A stretch of DNA of 48,401 bases from a bacterium (GTDB lineage: Bacteria; Bacillota; Clostridia; Lachnospirales; Lachnospiraceae): contig JAUNJY010000029.1 of assembly GCA_030535455.1 (NCBI GenBank), positions 5,898-54,298 of the forward strand, read 5' to 3'. Positions 16,166 through 25,478 of this stretch are shown in pieces (the first letter of the stretch is position 1; each line of letters starts with the position of its first letter). The notes beneath the pieces were generated by a model. The model had not been told where the DNA came from. It saw nothing but the letters and a program-made list of their open reading frames with translations, and searched no databases. A program made the translations under genes and the position numbers.

Positions 16166-17464
16166 ATGGACCGACATTATAAAGAAAGACTACAAGAAAA
16201 ATTAGATCAATTAAAAGCATCTGACAAACCGGAACCTATACGAAGTGATGGTGCCGGTGCTTTAGACTTAGGCCCTAGAAGTATTCCTAGAGATAAGACC
16301 AATCCGGATATGCTTGTTCCACCGGCTACCGATTTTGGTTTGCTTGATAACTTACGTTTTTCCTTCTCTGATACCCATATGACACTAAAACCTGGTGGAT
16401 GGTCAAGAGAAATCACAAAACGTGAATTACCAATTTCCGATACATTTGCCATGGTTGATATGAATTTATCTCCTGGTGTACGTGAAATGCACTCCCATCA
16501 ACAATCTGAATTTGGATATGTATTAGTTGGTGGTGCCAGAGTTACTGCCGTAGACGAGAGAGGACGCACATTTATTGCTGACTGCAAGCCTGGTGAGGGC
16601 TGGATATTCCCTAAAAATGTTCCTCATTCCATTCAAGGCCTACACGAAGGCTGCGAATTCTTAATGCTATTTGATAAGGGCACTTATTCGGAAGATAATA
16701 CGTTCTCCATCAGTGAGTTATTCTCCCACCTTCCTATGGATGTATTATCTGCAAACTTTGGTGTTCCAGAAGAGACTTTTAAGGATATTCCAAAAGTAGA
16801 AGTTTATATCACAGATGGTGGTGATCCAGGTCCAATTGAGTCCCAGAAAATCGAGTCTCCTTATGGAGAAGTTCCAAATACATTTAAGCATGAGTTGATC
16901 AATGTGGAGCCTATCGAAGGTGAGGGCGGAAGAATTCGTATTATGGACCACCGCAACTTCCCTGCATGTACCACAGTATCCGTTGCCATGGTTGAGATTG
17001 AGCCTGGCGCTATGCGTGAAATTCACTGGCATACAAATCAGGACGAGTTCCAGTATTATATCCAGGGTGATGCAAGGATGACCGTATTTATGCCAGGTCC
17101 TAAGGCAAGGACATTTAATTACCATGCCGGCGATGTTGGCTATGTTCCTGTCGGCGGTTTCCACTATGTTCAAAATATCGGTAAAGAAAAACTAGTCTAC
17201 CTTGAATTCTTTAACAGCGAGCATTATGCAGATATCTCCCTTGCTCAATGGATGGCATTTACTCCAAAAGAAGTAATTCAGAGTATCTTAAATCTTCCTG
17301 ACGAGTTTATTGAAGGCTTACGAAAAGAAAGCTGTCCTGTTGTAAAATATCCAGGATTTGAATTCCCACCAGCCAACAATACTCCTCAGAATGTTTGCTA
17401 CTTTAAGGACTTTGACTATATAAAGAAAGAAGTAAAACCTGGCACAAGTGATGTACAGCCATAA
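16166..17464 (+). CDS. oxdC: Oxalate decarboxylase (bicupin, Mn-dependent)
   Basis: A 432-residue bicupin, like Bacillus subtilis OxdC over its full length, that converts oxalate to formate and CO2. The N-terminal Mn site is His109, His111, Glu115 and His154, with Arg106; the C-terminal site is His287, His289, Glu294 and His333, with Arg284. The lid reads Ser175-Glu-Asp-Asn-Thr179 where OxdC has SENST, so the catalytic Glu (176) is kept but the next two residues differ. There is no signal peptide, so it is cytoplasmic. The ATG at 16166 follows AGGAGG. It is monocistronic with a strong terminator. It could detoxify dietary or plant oxalate or supply formate. Confidence 0.93.
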   Translation: MDRHYKERLQEKLDQLKASDKPEPIRSDGAGALDLGPRSIPRDKTNPDMLVPPATDFGLLDNLRFSFSDTHMTLKPGGWSREITKRELPISDTFAMVDMNLSPGVREMHSHQQSEFGYVLVGGARVTAVDERGRTFIADCKPGEGWIFPKNVPHSIQGLHEGCEFLMLFDKGTYSEDNTFSISELFSHLPMDVLSANFGVPEETFKDIPKVEVYITDGGDPGPIESQKIESPYGEVPNTFKHELINVEPIEGEGGRIRIMDHRNFPACTTVSVAMVEIEPGAMREIHWHTNQDEFQYYIQGDARMTVFMPGPKARTFNYHAGDVGYVPVGGFHYVQNIGKEKLVYLEFFNSEHYADISLAQWMAFTPKEVIQSILNLPDEFIEGLRKESCPVVKYPGFEFPPANNTPQNVCYFKDFDYIKKEVKPGTSDVQP

Positions 17465-17484
17465 ATAATGTAGTGAGCAAATTA

Positions 17485-17549
17485 AAAGAGCCAGTACCGT
17501 TCAATATTCCTTGATTAAGGCATTGAACGGTACTGGCTCTTTATTTTTT
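17485..17549. terminator. Long bidirectional terminator
   Basis: A stem of about 20 bp (AAAGAGCCAGTACCGTTCAA with its complement) has a roughly 18-nt loop. A T-rich tail follows on the plus side. It ends the oxalate decarboxylase gene and the converging small gene. Confidence 0.9.
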
Positions 17550-17560
17550 ACTGCAATCTG

Positions 17561-17815
17561 CTATTCTTCGATTACTTCTTCTTTATAAATATCAATATAC
17601 TCTTGCATATGGTCTTCAATATGTTTATAAAGCTTTGCTGGATTTTCAATTGATTCTTTCATAATGCTGAATGCATGGATTTTAGTGCTGCATTCTTTTT
17701 GGTATACCCATACTTCTACAACGATTTCACCTTCAACAGTGATTTCATGGATTTCAAAAACGAAACCATCTTCCACTTCAATTACTTGAATGGATTTTTG
17801 TTTTACATCTAACAT
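17561..17815 (-). CDS. Small conserved-looking protein (84 aa), unknown
   Basis: An 84-residue acidic protein with alternating beta-type strands (IQVIEVEDGFVFEIHEITVE) and a helical C-terminal half rich in Lys/Glu/Tyr. I do not recognise the family. GAGGAAAT precedes the ATG, and the shared terminator lies just downstream, so it is likely a real gene. There is no membrane segment and no Cys pair. Confidence 0.6.
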   Translation of the reverse strand: MLDVKQKSIQVIEVEDGFVFEIHEITVEGEIVVEVWVYQKECSTKIHAFSIMKESIENPAKLYKHIEDHMQEYIDIYKEEVIEE

Positions 17816-17913
17816 TGTTATTTCCTCTTGTCTTTAACTTTCTAAGATTTATCTTTTTAGCCATAATAACACATTTTAGCCACTACGACTATTGTTTTCT
17901 ATAACCGACAATT

Positions 17914-18759
17914 TTACACATTCATCTTTGCCTGATAGTGTTCTGCAATCTGGCCGGCAACTACTTTATTAAAATCATCTGGATTTGTCTTCATTCTTAT
18001 GCTGAAAGCCGGATCTCCCACATGTCCATCTGGCATGATAGACTTGTATTTCTCCTCTCCCGACTGCCACTTCTTTATCTCCTCCCCTTGAAACATGGTA
18101 GGCTGCAGCTTTTTTGCTATTTCCATGTCTGTAAGTTCTAGATATGTATCTCGCATAAATGCAGTTTCAAATGCTCCTGCATGAATGTCAAACTGGTCTT
18201 TTTCTGGGGCATTACTTTGTATAAACCGCTCCAAAGGATATGGTCTCAGGGCCAAGATATAATCCTCCTCGCCAGTAAATCCTTCATACTTCATATCATC
18301 TTCAAACGTCATCCATTTTGCACATAGCTTATGATGCTTATTATATTCACAAAATGCCTCAGTAATCGCTATTCTATGATCCGGATCTCCATGATCATTC
18401 ATCGTTATTACTTGGCGAAAACCTGCCTGCTCTAGTCCTTCTAACAGGTCTGTAAGCACAGCCTTGATGGTCTCCTTCTTACAAGGAAATGATCCAGGAA
18501 ATACTTTTGATAATGCTCCAATACCTCCCCAGTAAAACGGTGGTGCAATGATACATGGTACTCCATTCTTATTTAGCTCTTCTGCCACACCCTTTGCCTG
18601 GATGACTGCCAGATAAATATCGGTACCTAATGGCAGATGTCTTCCATGCTCCTCGATCACGCCTACCGGCAATAAGACGACTGCATTCTTCTTTGCAAAT
18701 TCATCAACCTGACACCAGGTCATTTCTACCATAGTACCTTCCATTATATTATGATTCAA
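17914..18759 (-). CDS. Creatininase family amidohydrolase
   Basis: A 281-residue creatininase-fold protein. The metal-site signature is VGVIEEHGRHLPLGTD (Glu36/Glu37, His38 and Asp47), followed by the NDHGDPDH loop (His123) and HAGAFETA (His193, Glu198). Family members are Zn/Fe/Mn amidohydrolases acting on creatinine, formamides of riboflavin/F420 intermediates or mycofactocin peptides; which applies here is unknown. The start is taken as TTG at 18759 because GGGGGAG lies seven bases upstream; an ATG five codons later has no nearby site. It is monocistronic. Confidence 0.82.
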   Translation of the reverse strand: MNHNIMEGTMVEMTWCQVDEFAKKNAVVLLPVGVIEEHGRHLPLGTDIYLAVIQAKGVAEELNKNGVPCIIAPPFYWGGIGALSKVFPGSFPCKKETIKAVLTDLLEGLEQAGFRQVITMNDHGDPDHRIAITEAFCEYNKHHKLCAKWMTFEDDMKYEGFTGEEDYILALRPYPLERFIQSNAPEKDQFDIHAGAFETAFMRDTYLELTDMEIAKKLQPTMFQGEEIKKWQSGEEKYKSIMPDGHVGDPAFSIRMKTNPDDFNKVVAGQIAEHYQAKMNV

Positions 18760-18874
18760 TAGCTATCTCCCCCTTTACCAACTCTATGAAGTATTATACC
18801 TCATCTGCCTTTGGCATTACCATAGGGGGAGCGTTCTATCTTATAAGAAAACTGTATTGTTTACTCTTCTTCTC

Positions 18875-20344
18875 TTAGCATTCTGTCGTGTTAAATTGAT
18901 TGATGATCTGTACTGTAAGCTGCTCCATTTCCTCAATGTTTTCTAGTACCTGTCTGGTACTTTCTGTTTGAGATTTTGTTGCTTGCACTACCTCTTCAAG
19001 CTGTGCCATATTCACAGTTGTAGTCTTGGTAGACTTCTCAACTTCACGTACCATGGCTGAAAACTCGTCTTTGATTTCTTCAAATGCTTCTACTTCTTTT
19101 GCAAGAGTTATTTGTGACTGGTTGGAATAAAAGTCAATTTGCTCCACGCATTTTACCATATGGTCTAAATTGCTGCCACCATGTTTAATGGCATCCATTC
19201 CATTTGAAACATTCTGTAATGTATCACCTAATGCCTCGTTTAAGCTTTCTAAGATCTGATTGATCGTTTCACTGGCCTGCTTGCTCTGTACCGATAACGT
19301 TCTGATCTGCTCTGCTACAATATCAAATCCACTTCCTTTGTCGCCAACCCTTGCTGCTTCGATTGAGGCATTGATTGCAAGCAAGTTGGTCTGGGAAGCA
19401 ATCTCATTAATATCTTTGACAATGCTGCCAATCTTTCCTGTCTCTTCGGATGATTTCTTTATACTTTGATATGCATGCTGGATTGCGGATGTAATCTCCG
19501 TTATGGACACCTGGGCATTATCACTGTAATCCTTGCTATCCTTCACCTGTTCTAGGGCAATCTCATAGTTGTTCGTCAGTTGGTCAATCAGCGTATAATT
19601 CTCTTCAATCCATTTTGAAGAATTATTAATCTTGTCATTTAGCTGTTGAAAAAGGGTTATCGTTGTTGCTTCGGCATCTGTTAAATGCTCTAAATCACTG
19701 TTTAGTGACTGAGCCATCGTATATAGCTGTTTTACCTCTTCATCACTAAGCTTGATATGTTCTGACAGCGATTGTGAAATTTCCTGTGCTGTCGCGCTTT
19801 GTGCTTCTATAATTCTAGACTTTTCATGTGCCTCATTTTCATCATTAAGAGAAGCCATCATGTACTTATTTCCAAACTTTGTTGCAATGTTTAAGCAGAA
19901 TGCCATGATTGCATAGGTAATAATCAAGACATAAGCCATATAGCCTGTTGTCGAAGTACCAATAATATAGACTTTATCAATAAAAGTTATAATGGTACAG
20001 ATAGATAAGTAAATGATGGTATACCACATTAAAATGCTAGGCTCAAAGTATAGAGCTGCCATTGCTAACACAATAAATGAAGTAATGAACGTCCCACTAT
20101 TTCCATTTAAGAAAATAGACGTTGCCAATGTTGCCAATGCTAACAATAGTAATACCAAGATCGCCTTTAAATGTTCCGAAATCGGCATAAAATATAGTAA
20201 TGTAGCAATCAAACTTGTTGAAAATACTGCAACCATGATAAACCCTCTGACAGCCGGTGGATAATCATTAACTATGGCTAAGGCACTGATTGCTAAACTG
20301 CAGCACCATATCATGATTGTGATCTTCTTTTGTACTTCTTTCAT
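18875..20344 (-). CDS. Membrane chemoreceptor, tandem paralogue 2
   Basis: A 489-residue receptor with about six membrane helices in residues 9-160 and no external domain or HAMP. The long cytoplasmic helical domain has the tip [20 protein letters not shown] (around residues 310-329). ARVGDKGSGF departs from the usual ARAGExGRGF. It lies 3 bp after the similar gene at 20348 and is clearly cotranscribed. The pair probably arose by duplication and then diverged. The membrane domain is the likely sensor. Confidence 0.85.
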   Translation of the reverse strand: MKEVQKKITIMIWCCSLAISALAIVNDYPPAVRGFIMVAVFSTSLIATLLYFMPISEHLKAILVLLLLALATLATSIFLNGNSGTFITSFIVLAMAALYFEPSILMWYTIIYLSICTIITFIDKVYIIGTSTTGYMAYVLIITYAIMAFCLNIATKFGNKYMMASLNDENEAHEKSRIIEAQSATAQEISQSLSEHIKLSDEEVKQLYTMAQSLNSDLEHLTDAEATTITLFQQLNDKINNSSKWIEENYTLIDQLTNNYEIALEQVKDSKDYSDNAQVSITEITSAIQHAYQSIKKSSEETGKIGSIVKDINEIASQTNLLAINASIEAARVGDKGSGFDIVAEQIRTLSVQSKQASETINQILESLNEALGDTLQNVSNGMDAIKHGGSNLDHMVKCVEQIDFYSNQSQITLAKEVEAFEEIKDEFSAMVREVEKSTKTTTVNMAQLEEVVQATKSQTESTRQVLENIEEMEQLTVQIINQFNTTEC

Positions 20345-20347
20345 CTC

Positions 20348-21811
20348 TTACTCCTTATCAAAATTCTGACTTAGGCCATCTGACAATGTATTTATTTCAT
20401 CAAGATGTCCAACTGTCGCTACAATCTGTTCTTCCTGTTTATTAATTATTTGAGAAACATGATTTACCCGTGTATTCATTCCCTCTGATAACGATGCTAT
20501 CTCTTCAAAATCATTAAACATTCCTCCAAATTCACATTGGATCTTTTCCACCATCTCAACTTCTGTCTGGATTGCATGTTCCGTACTTTTAGACGTCTCG
20601 TCCAGTTGTCTGAAGCAGTCAATTAGTTTATTAATTTCTTCCATTCCCGTGTCTGCTGATTTTGAACTAGACTGTACACGGACTGCCACTTCTTTGATTG
20701 TTTCTGAAAATGGAGTCAGGATTTCTTGTATCTTAGTCGAATACATTTTGCTTTCTTCTGACAGCATACGAATTCTCTCTGCCACAACTGCAAACCCTCT
20801 GCCATCCTCACCGGCGCGTGCCGCTTCAATTGATGCATTTAATGACAGTAAATTTGTCTGAGATGAAATTTCATTAATCTCTTCCAGAATCGATGTGATT
20901 TCTTCAGAAGCTTCCAAAAACTTATTTGCAGACTCCTCGGACTCTTTTATGGTCTTTAGCACATCCACCATGGATTGGTTAAAGTTATCTTTCTCAACGG
21001 TTGCTGTCTGGATTGCCTGAATTACATTGGCATATTCATTCTTCATTCCTACTGCCAGATCGTAATTATTCTTACTCTTTTCATTGGATACGGTCACTGT
21101 ATCTCTTAGTTCCTGTAAGCTTTCTAATTTTTCTTCCTGGCTCTTTATGAAATCTACCCTTGCATCAGCAATTACTCTTGCCTTGCCAGACAGTTCATTT
21201 ACTTCTACAGTACTTTTCTCTACAGATCTTTGTAATTTTTCTGCAGTATCCTTTACCAGCTCTGACTGTTCTGAAATAGTGTCTTTATAATGATTGGCTT
21301 TCTCTGAAGCCTGTTTTGCCAAATCGATTAATCTATTTGCACGGGTTATCACAGTATATAAAATACAAAAGATAATAAAGTATACAACCAAAAGAATGCC
21401 TGCTACTCCAACTTTCATATCATCCCCGCTGATATAGATTGGATTAATCTTATATACGATTGCCGCGACAGTACCGTACGCAATACCGTATCCTAGTAAA
21501 ATTCGTTTATCAAAATATAACATAACAAGTGTCAGTACAACAAATCCAACCATAGTACACTGACTCTTTCCGCCTAATACAACAGAGCATATCAAAGTTG
21601 CCCATCCTGCTACGATGGAAATCATCATTGACTTAATAAAGTCTTCCATGTTTAATCGGTAAATGATGGATGTGATTAATGATGTGGAAAACATAATGAT
21701 TGCAGCCTTAATTACGATTGCTGTTTCTCCACCAGAAACCAGGTTATATCCAATTACCAGCGTACTGATAAACCATAATACTATTACATTAATTCTTTGT
21801 AATTTCTTCAT
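20348..21811 (-). CDS. Membrane chemoreceptor, tandem paralogue 1
   Basis: A 487-residue receptor with six membrane helices (residues 8-165), a coiled coil, and a consensus-like tip [20 protein letters not shown] followed by [15 protein letters not shown]. There is no HAMP, no periplasmic domain and no CheR pentapeptide. It is first of a two-gene operon with the paralogue at 18875. A GTCGATAT sequence (one mismatch from the sigma-D -10) lies about 26 bp upstream, but no TAAA is at the right distance. Confidence 0.87.
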   Translation of the reverse strand: MKKLQRINVIVLWFISTLVIGYNLVSGGETAIVIKAAIIMFSTSLITSIIYRLNMEDFIKSMMISIVAGWATLICSVVLGGKSQCTMVGFVVLTLVMLYFDKRILLGYGIAYGTVAAIVYKINPIYISGDDMKVGVAGILLVVYFIIFCILYTVITRANRLIDLAKQASEKANHYKDTISEQSELVKDTAEKLQRSVEKSTVEVNELSGKARVIADARVDFIKSQEEKLESLQELRDTVTVSNEKSKNNYDLAVGMKNEYANVIQAIQTATVEKDNFNQSMVDVLKTIKESEESANKFLEASEEITSILEEINEISSQTNLLSLNASIEAARAGEDGRGFAVVAERIRMLSEESKMYSTKIQEILTPFSETIKEVAVRVQSSSKSADTGMEEINKLIDCFRQLDETSKSTEHAIQTEVEMVEKIQCEFGGMFNDFEEIASLSEGMNTRVNHVSQIINKQEEQIVATVGHLDEINTLSDGLSQNFDKE

Positions 21812-21836
21812 AACTTCCTCCTTAGTGTACTAAATA

Positions 21837-21844
21837 ATATCGAC
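21837..21844 (-). promoter_or_regulatory. Weak sigma-D-like -10 of the chemoreceptor pair
   Basis: GTCGATAT on the minus strand matches GCCGATAT at seven of eight positions. No clear TAAA -35 is seen at 14-16 nt. Confidence 0.3.
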
Positions 21845-21929
21845 ATATTTTGCAGAAAAAGTAATATTACATCAATATCTTCCATATCTTACCGTCCATA
21901 ACTGTAACAACGTGTATGTTTAACTAAAA

Positions 21930-21963
21930 AAAGGCAGTCAATCCACTATGGATTGCTGCCTTT
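21930..21963 (-). terminator. Intrinsic terminator of the GH43 gene
   Basis: On the minus strand AAAGGCAGCAATCC pairs with GGATTGACTGCC (one bulge), then seven T. Confidence 0.85.
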
Positions 21964-22027
21964 CTTGTAAACCTCTATTTAAAATAGTCTTGTCCTAATA
22001 AGTCTGCTGCCATGGCACACTTTCTGT

Positions 22028-23524
22028 TTAATTATGTATGATATTTAACTTAGAGAATTTGGCCCATTCCCCTTGTTCCTCACGGTCTACTGCATAAAGT
22101 CCAATCAGGACTCCGGTAAATCCACCTGCAACTTCTGAGGATAAATATCTGGTTTCTAATTTGCCTAACTCTATTATTTCCCCGTCTGCCTCTACAGAGA
22201 AATAATAATATAACGCATCCGAACGAATCTGAACGGTTGCCTTTTTCTTCATTAACTCCATGGATGAAATTTCTCCGCTTACACATCCAATGGTATAACG
22301 TACACTTACCCTTACCTGTTCATCTCCACCTTCTGTCACAATCTCATAATGATGGGTATCGTCCATATACAAAGAAATTCCAGCCTCTTGCCTGCCTGGC
22401 CTTATTTTACAAGATAATTCCATCGTGAATTCATCCTGTCTAAGGGCAATAAATGTTGGAGACGCTAAATCCGAAAGCGTATATTTACTTCCACGTAAAG
22501 AAACATTACGATCCGTCATCTTATAATTTCCCTTATTGGGAATTCGAAGATAGCACCAGTCCTTATTCCAATCTAATGTATCAAAAGTCTTATGGTAGGA
22601 AAAGTCTTGCACGATATCGTTACTGATTTCCGGTACTTCCACTTCAATTCCTGCAATACCATCATTTCCAATGGTAAACCAGCCATCCTCTCCCCATCGT
22701 AATGGCTCCACACATACTTCTCTTCCTAAATGATGGAATGTCAGCCAACGGTCAATCTGACGAAATGCCAAATGGGCAAACCACCAGTTTCCCTCTTTAT
22801 CTTCTACAATATCGCCATGGCCTGCTCCCTGTAATAAATAGCCTCCCAGATTACGGTTGGTGAGTACTGGATTGTGTGGATAGGATTCAAAAGGTCCCCA
22901 CATGGACTTGCTTCGTGAATAATTCACCATATGGCCGTATTCCGTCCCACCTTCTGCCTCTAATAAATAATACCAGTCTCCAAAGCGATATAAATGGGGT
23001 GCTTCTAGATATCTTCCGCCGGTACCATGCCACAAAATCTTTGTATCACTTAACTTCTTTCCTGTCTCAATGTCGATTTCACACATCTGGATACATCCAA
23101 TGCCATTTTCATCGCTACCATTGCTTATGAAATATGATTTGTCTCCTTCAAAATACAAGGAAGGATCGATACCGTCCTGTTCCACTGTGATTGGCTCCGA
23201 CCAGTCGCCATAAATATCATCCGTATATACATAAAAGTTCTCATGAAGGCTGTCATTGGTTGTCACCATATAAAACCTTCCCTTGTTAAAACGAATGGTC
23301 GGCGCAAAGATACCACCGGAACAGCTTACTCCATTGACCTTTAGCTGACTTTCTCTTGTCAGACAATGTCCAATTAACTTCCAATTGATCATATTATCGC
23401 TTTCAAAAATTGGAACGCCTGGAAATAGTGCAAATGAGCTGCAAACCATATAATATTTATCCCCTGCCCTGCAAACACTTGGGTCTGGATACATTCCTCT
23501 TACTACTGGATTATTGTATTTCAT
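22028..23524 (-). CDS. Glycoside hydrolase family 43 (beta-xylosidase / arabinofuranosidase type)
   Basis: A 498-residue cytoplasmic glycosidase. The five-bladed propeller fills about residues 1-300, with catalytic Asp14 (MYPDPSV), Asp120 (DGIDPSLYF) and Glu174 (RYLEAPHLY) in the usual order. Residues about 310-498 form the beta-sandwich that follows the propeller in xylosidase/arabinofuranosidase members. There is no signal peptide, so it acts on imported oligosaccharides. The ATG at 23524 follows AGGAGG; the longer frame upstream lacks a site. It is transcribed divergently from an AraC regulator, which probably controls it. The exact sugar is not readable. Confidence 0.9.
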   Translation of the reverse strand: MKYNNPVVRGMYPDPSVCRAGDKYYMVCSSFALFPGVPIFESDNMINWKLIGHCLTRESQLKVNGVSCSGGIFAPTIRFNKGRFYMVTTNDSLHENFYVYTDDIYGDWSEPITVEQDGIDPSLYFEGDKSYFISNGSDENGIGCIQMCEIDIETGKKLSDTKILWHGTGGRYLEAPHLYRFGDWYYLLEAEGGTEYGHMVNYSRSKSMWGPFESYPHNPVLTNRNLGGYLLQGAGHGDIVEDKEGNWWFAHLAFRQIDRWLTFHHLGREVCVEPLRWGEDGWFTIGNDGIAGIEVEVPEISNDIVQDFSYHKTFDTLDWNKDWCYLRIPNKGNYKMTDRNVSLRGSKYTLSDLASPTFIALRQDEFTMELSCKIRPGRQEAGISLYMDDTHHYEIVTEGGDEQVRVSVRYTIGCVSGEISSMELMKKKATVQIRSDALYYYFSVEADGEIIELGKLETRYLSSEVAGGFTGVLIGLYAVDREEQGEWAKFSKLNIIHN

Positions 23525-23551
23525 AGTTTCCTCCTGTACTTTACTCAATAT

Positions 23552-23565
23552 TGTAAAATTTTACA
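23552..23565. promoter_or_regulatory. Palindrome upstream of GH43
   Basis: TGTAAAATTTTACA, a perfect 14-bp palindrome about 27 bp before the GH43 start. It may be a regulatory site or part of its promoter. Confidence 0.3.
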
Positions 23566-23688
23566 TCCTATGTTAAGCTGACTATAGCACAAAAAATATG
23601 CATAAACTATGTTATTTCCGACATCCACTAGCACAAATCGGACATGTTTTATATGGTGTAACATAAGAACACTACATAGGAGGAAATC

Positions 23689-24636
23689 ATGTATCAATTT
23701 ACACTAAATCAGTTTACCAGGGATCTCTCCTTCCCATTTTTCATTCAGTATGGCAAGCATGAAAATGGATTACAGCTGCATTCTCATAAAGACTTTTCTG
23801 AACTGGTCATTGTACTTTCCGGAAAAGCGGTACATATTGTGGACAATAAACAGTATCCAGTCGCAGAAGGCGATGTATTTGTCATTAGCAAGGATACGCC
23901 GCATGGCTATAAAGAGGCTGATCAATTTCGTATCTGTAATATTATGTACCAGCAGGACATGCTCCCCTCTTCGTCCAATGACATTACCAACTCTGCAGGC
24001 TATCAGGCATTGTTTGTAATTGAGCCCTTTTATACGATGGCCTATCAGTTTACCAGCTTTTTAAAGCTCTCTCCATCTGACTTTCTTAAAATAAGCGCAA
24101 AGGTTGATAATATGATTGTAGAGTATACAAGTAATTCAGAAGGCCGAAAGACAATGCTAAGCTCCATGTTCCTTAATCTTGTAACAACCTTGTCACGCCT
24201 TTATTCTTTTGAAGGTACAATGGAAACTAACGATGTCTTTGCCCTAGCAAAGAGCGTCTCTTATATCCATAGTCATTTTACAGAACCTTTAGTCGTCACG
24301 GAACTGGCCAGTCTATCCGGATACTCCACAAGACATTTTGCCCGATTATTTAAAGATACTTATGGTGCGACGCCCTTAGACTATATCCTTACTCTGCGAC
24401 TGAATTTAGCCTTAAAACTTCTTACCACGACTTCTTCTTCGGTCTCCGAAATTGGACTGTCCTCCGGCTTCGATAATCCCAATTATTTTTCCAGATTGTT
24501 TCGAAAGCGATTTGGCTGCAGTCCCAGTGAATATCGTAGTATCCATGGTACGAACCGTCTTGGCGGTAATACATTAACTGATACAGTCGTATTTGGTCGT
24601 ATCACAGGTGAAAGGACTGCTACTTTTACAAGATAA
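23689..24636 (+). CDS. AraC family regulator with cupin sensor
   Basis: A 315-residue regulator. Residues about 15-90 are an AraC-type cupin sensor (HSHKDFSELVIVLSGKAVHI and the EGDVFVISKDTPHGY strand). Residues about 195-290 hold the paired helix-turn-helix domain (LVVTELASLSGYSTRHFARL and VSEIGLSSGFDNPNYFSRLF with RKRFGCSPSEYR). It is divergent from the GH43 glycosidase gene and is inferred to activate it in response to a released sugar. The C-terminal 20 residues extend past the domain. AGGAGG precedes the ATG. Confidence 0.9.
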   Translation: MYQFTLNQFTRDLSFPFFIQYGKHENGLQLHSHKDFSELVIVLSGKAVHIVDNKQYPVAEGDVFVISKDTPHGYKEADQFRICNIMYQQDMLPSSSNDITNSAGYQALFVIEPFYTMAYQFTSFLKLSPSDFLKISAKVDNMIVEYTSNSEGRKTMLSSMFLNLVTTLSRLYSFEGTMETNDVFALAKSVSYIHSHFTEPLVVTELASLSGYSTRHFARLFKDTYGATPLDYILTLRLNLALKLLTTTSSSVSEIGLSSGFDNPNYFSRLFRKRFGCSPSEYRSIHGTNRLGGNTLTDTVVFGRITGERTATFTR

Positions 24637-24662
24637 CAAAGTTTCCTATTGATGAAAACATA

Positions 24663-24721
24663 AGGCCTTGCAATCCTCTCGTTTAGAATACGAAGGACTG
24701 CAAGGCCTCTCTTTATTTTAT
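24663..24721. terminator. Terminator of the araC-type gene
   Basis: AGGCCTTGCA and TGCAAGGCCT enclose a 26-nt loop, with a T-rich tail on the plus side. Confidence 0.75.
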
Positions 24722-24746
24722 CGTAGATGATAATTTAATTACACTT

Positions 24747-25478
24747 TTACTGTAAGCTTCTTTTACTAAATACAAAACAGCCAATGATTGAGCACACGAG
24801 TAAGGTTACTACTGTAACAATGGCGAAATGCTGAAAGAAATCCGGGGTCAAATTCATATTATTTATGGATGTCAGTACTTCCTGTAATGAATATCCTGAT
24901 AAATTAACATGTAAATTTTTCTCGATCAACACATTGATCACTTGTCCAAACATAGTGAATCCAATCATTATTACTAAGCTAAGAAAAGTATTTCGAAACA
25001 GAGTTGTCACAAAATGGGTCATACAAGCAATTCCAACCAGATAAATCAGCTGAAGAAAATAAGATTCTACCATTGAGATACCCGTCGCTATATTTACGTC
25101 TCCTTCTCCCATTCCGCCAAGCTTTATGTAAGAAGCAATACCACCTGAAACCATTGCCACCAAAAGCGTAATTGCTACCATAACAAACATGGAACACATT
25201 CTTGCTAAATATATGGAAGGAAGGTTTGTCCCACTGCTTACTAAGTTTTTCATTGTCTTAGCATTGTAGTCCAATATGGTATAGGATACCACCATAATTA
25301 TAATAATTATGGAGAACATATCACTGGTTTCAAAAATATATTCCTTAACACTGTGTGCATCAAATAGGATCGGAACAAATACACTTCCTCCAAATATCAG
25401 AATAGTAAGTGCCAAAAATATCTTCGTGGATTTTAAATGAAAGATCTTATAGAGTTCTGCCTTAAATACATTACTCAT
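24747..25478 (-). CDS. ABC-2 type exporter permease
   Basis: A 243-residue membrane protein with six helices and the LKAELYKIFHLKST-type amphipathic start of ABC-2 permeases (seen as VFKAELYKIFHLKSTK). It is the membrane partner of the upstream ATPase, whose 3' end it overlaps by 8 bp. The pair resembles lantibiotic/bacitracin self-protection exporters, but there is no adjacent two-component system or biosynthetic gene. The ATG at 25478 is placed by AGGAGG eight bases upstream. Confidence 0.82.
   Translation of the reverse strand: MSNVFKAELYKIFHLKSTKIFLALTILIFGGSVFVPILFDAHSVKEYIFETSDMFSIIIIIMVVSYTILDYNAKTMKNLVSSGTNLPSIYLARMCSMFVMVAITLLVAMVSGGIASYIKLGGMGEGDVNIATGISMVESYFLQLIYLVGIACMTHFVTTLFRNTFLSLVIMIGFTMFGQVINVLIEKNLHVNLSGYSLQEVLTSINNMNLTPDFFQHFAIVTVVTLLVCSIIGCFVFSKRSLQ

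Noticed and set aside
18767-18829. CTCCCCCT ... AGGGGGAG inverted repeat flanking the creatininase start
   Set aside because: One arm is simply the ribosome site of the gene; the 47-bp gap and lack of other symmetry make a functional hairpin doubtful.
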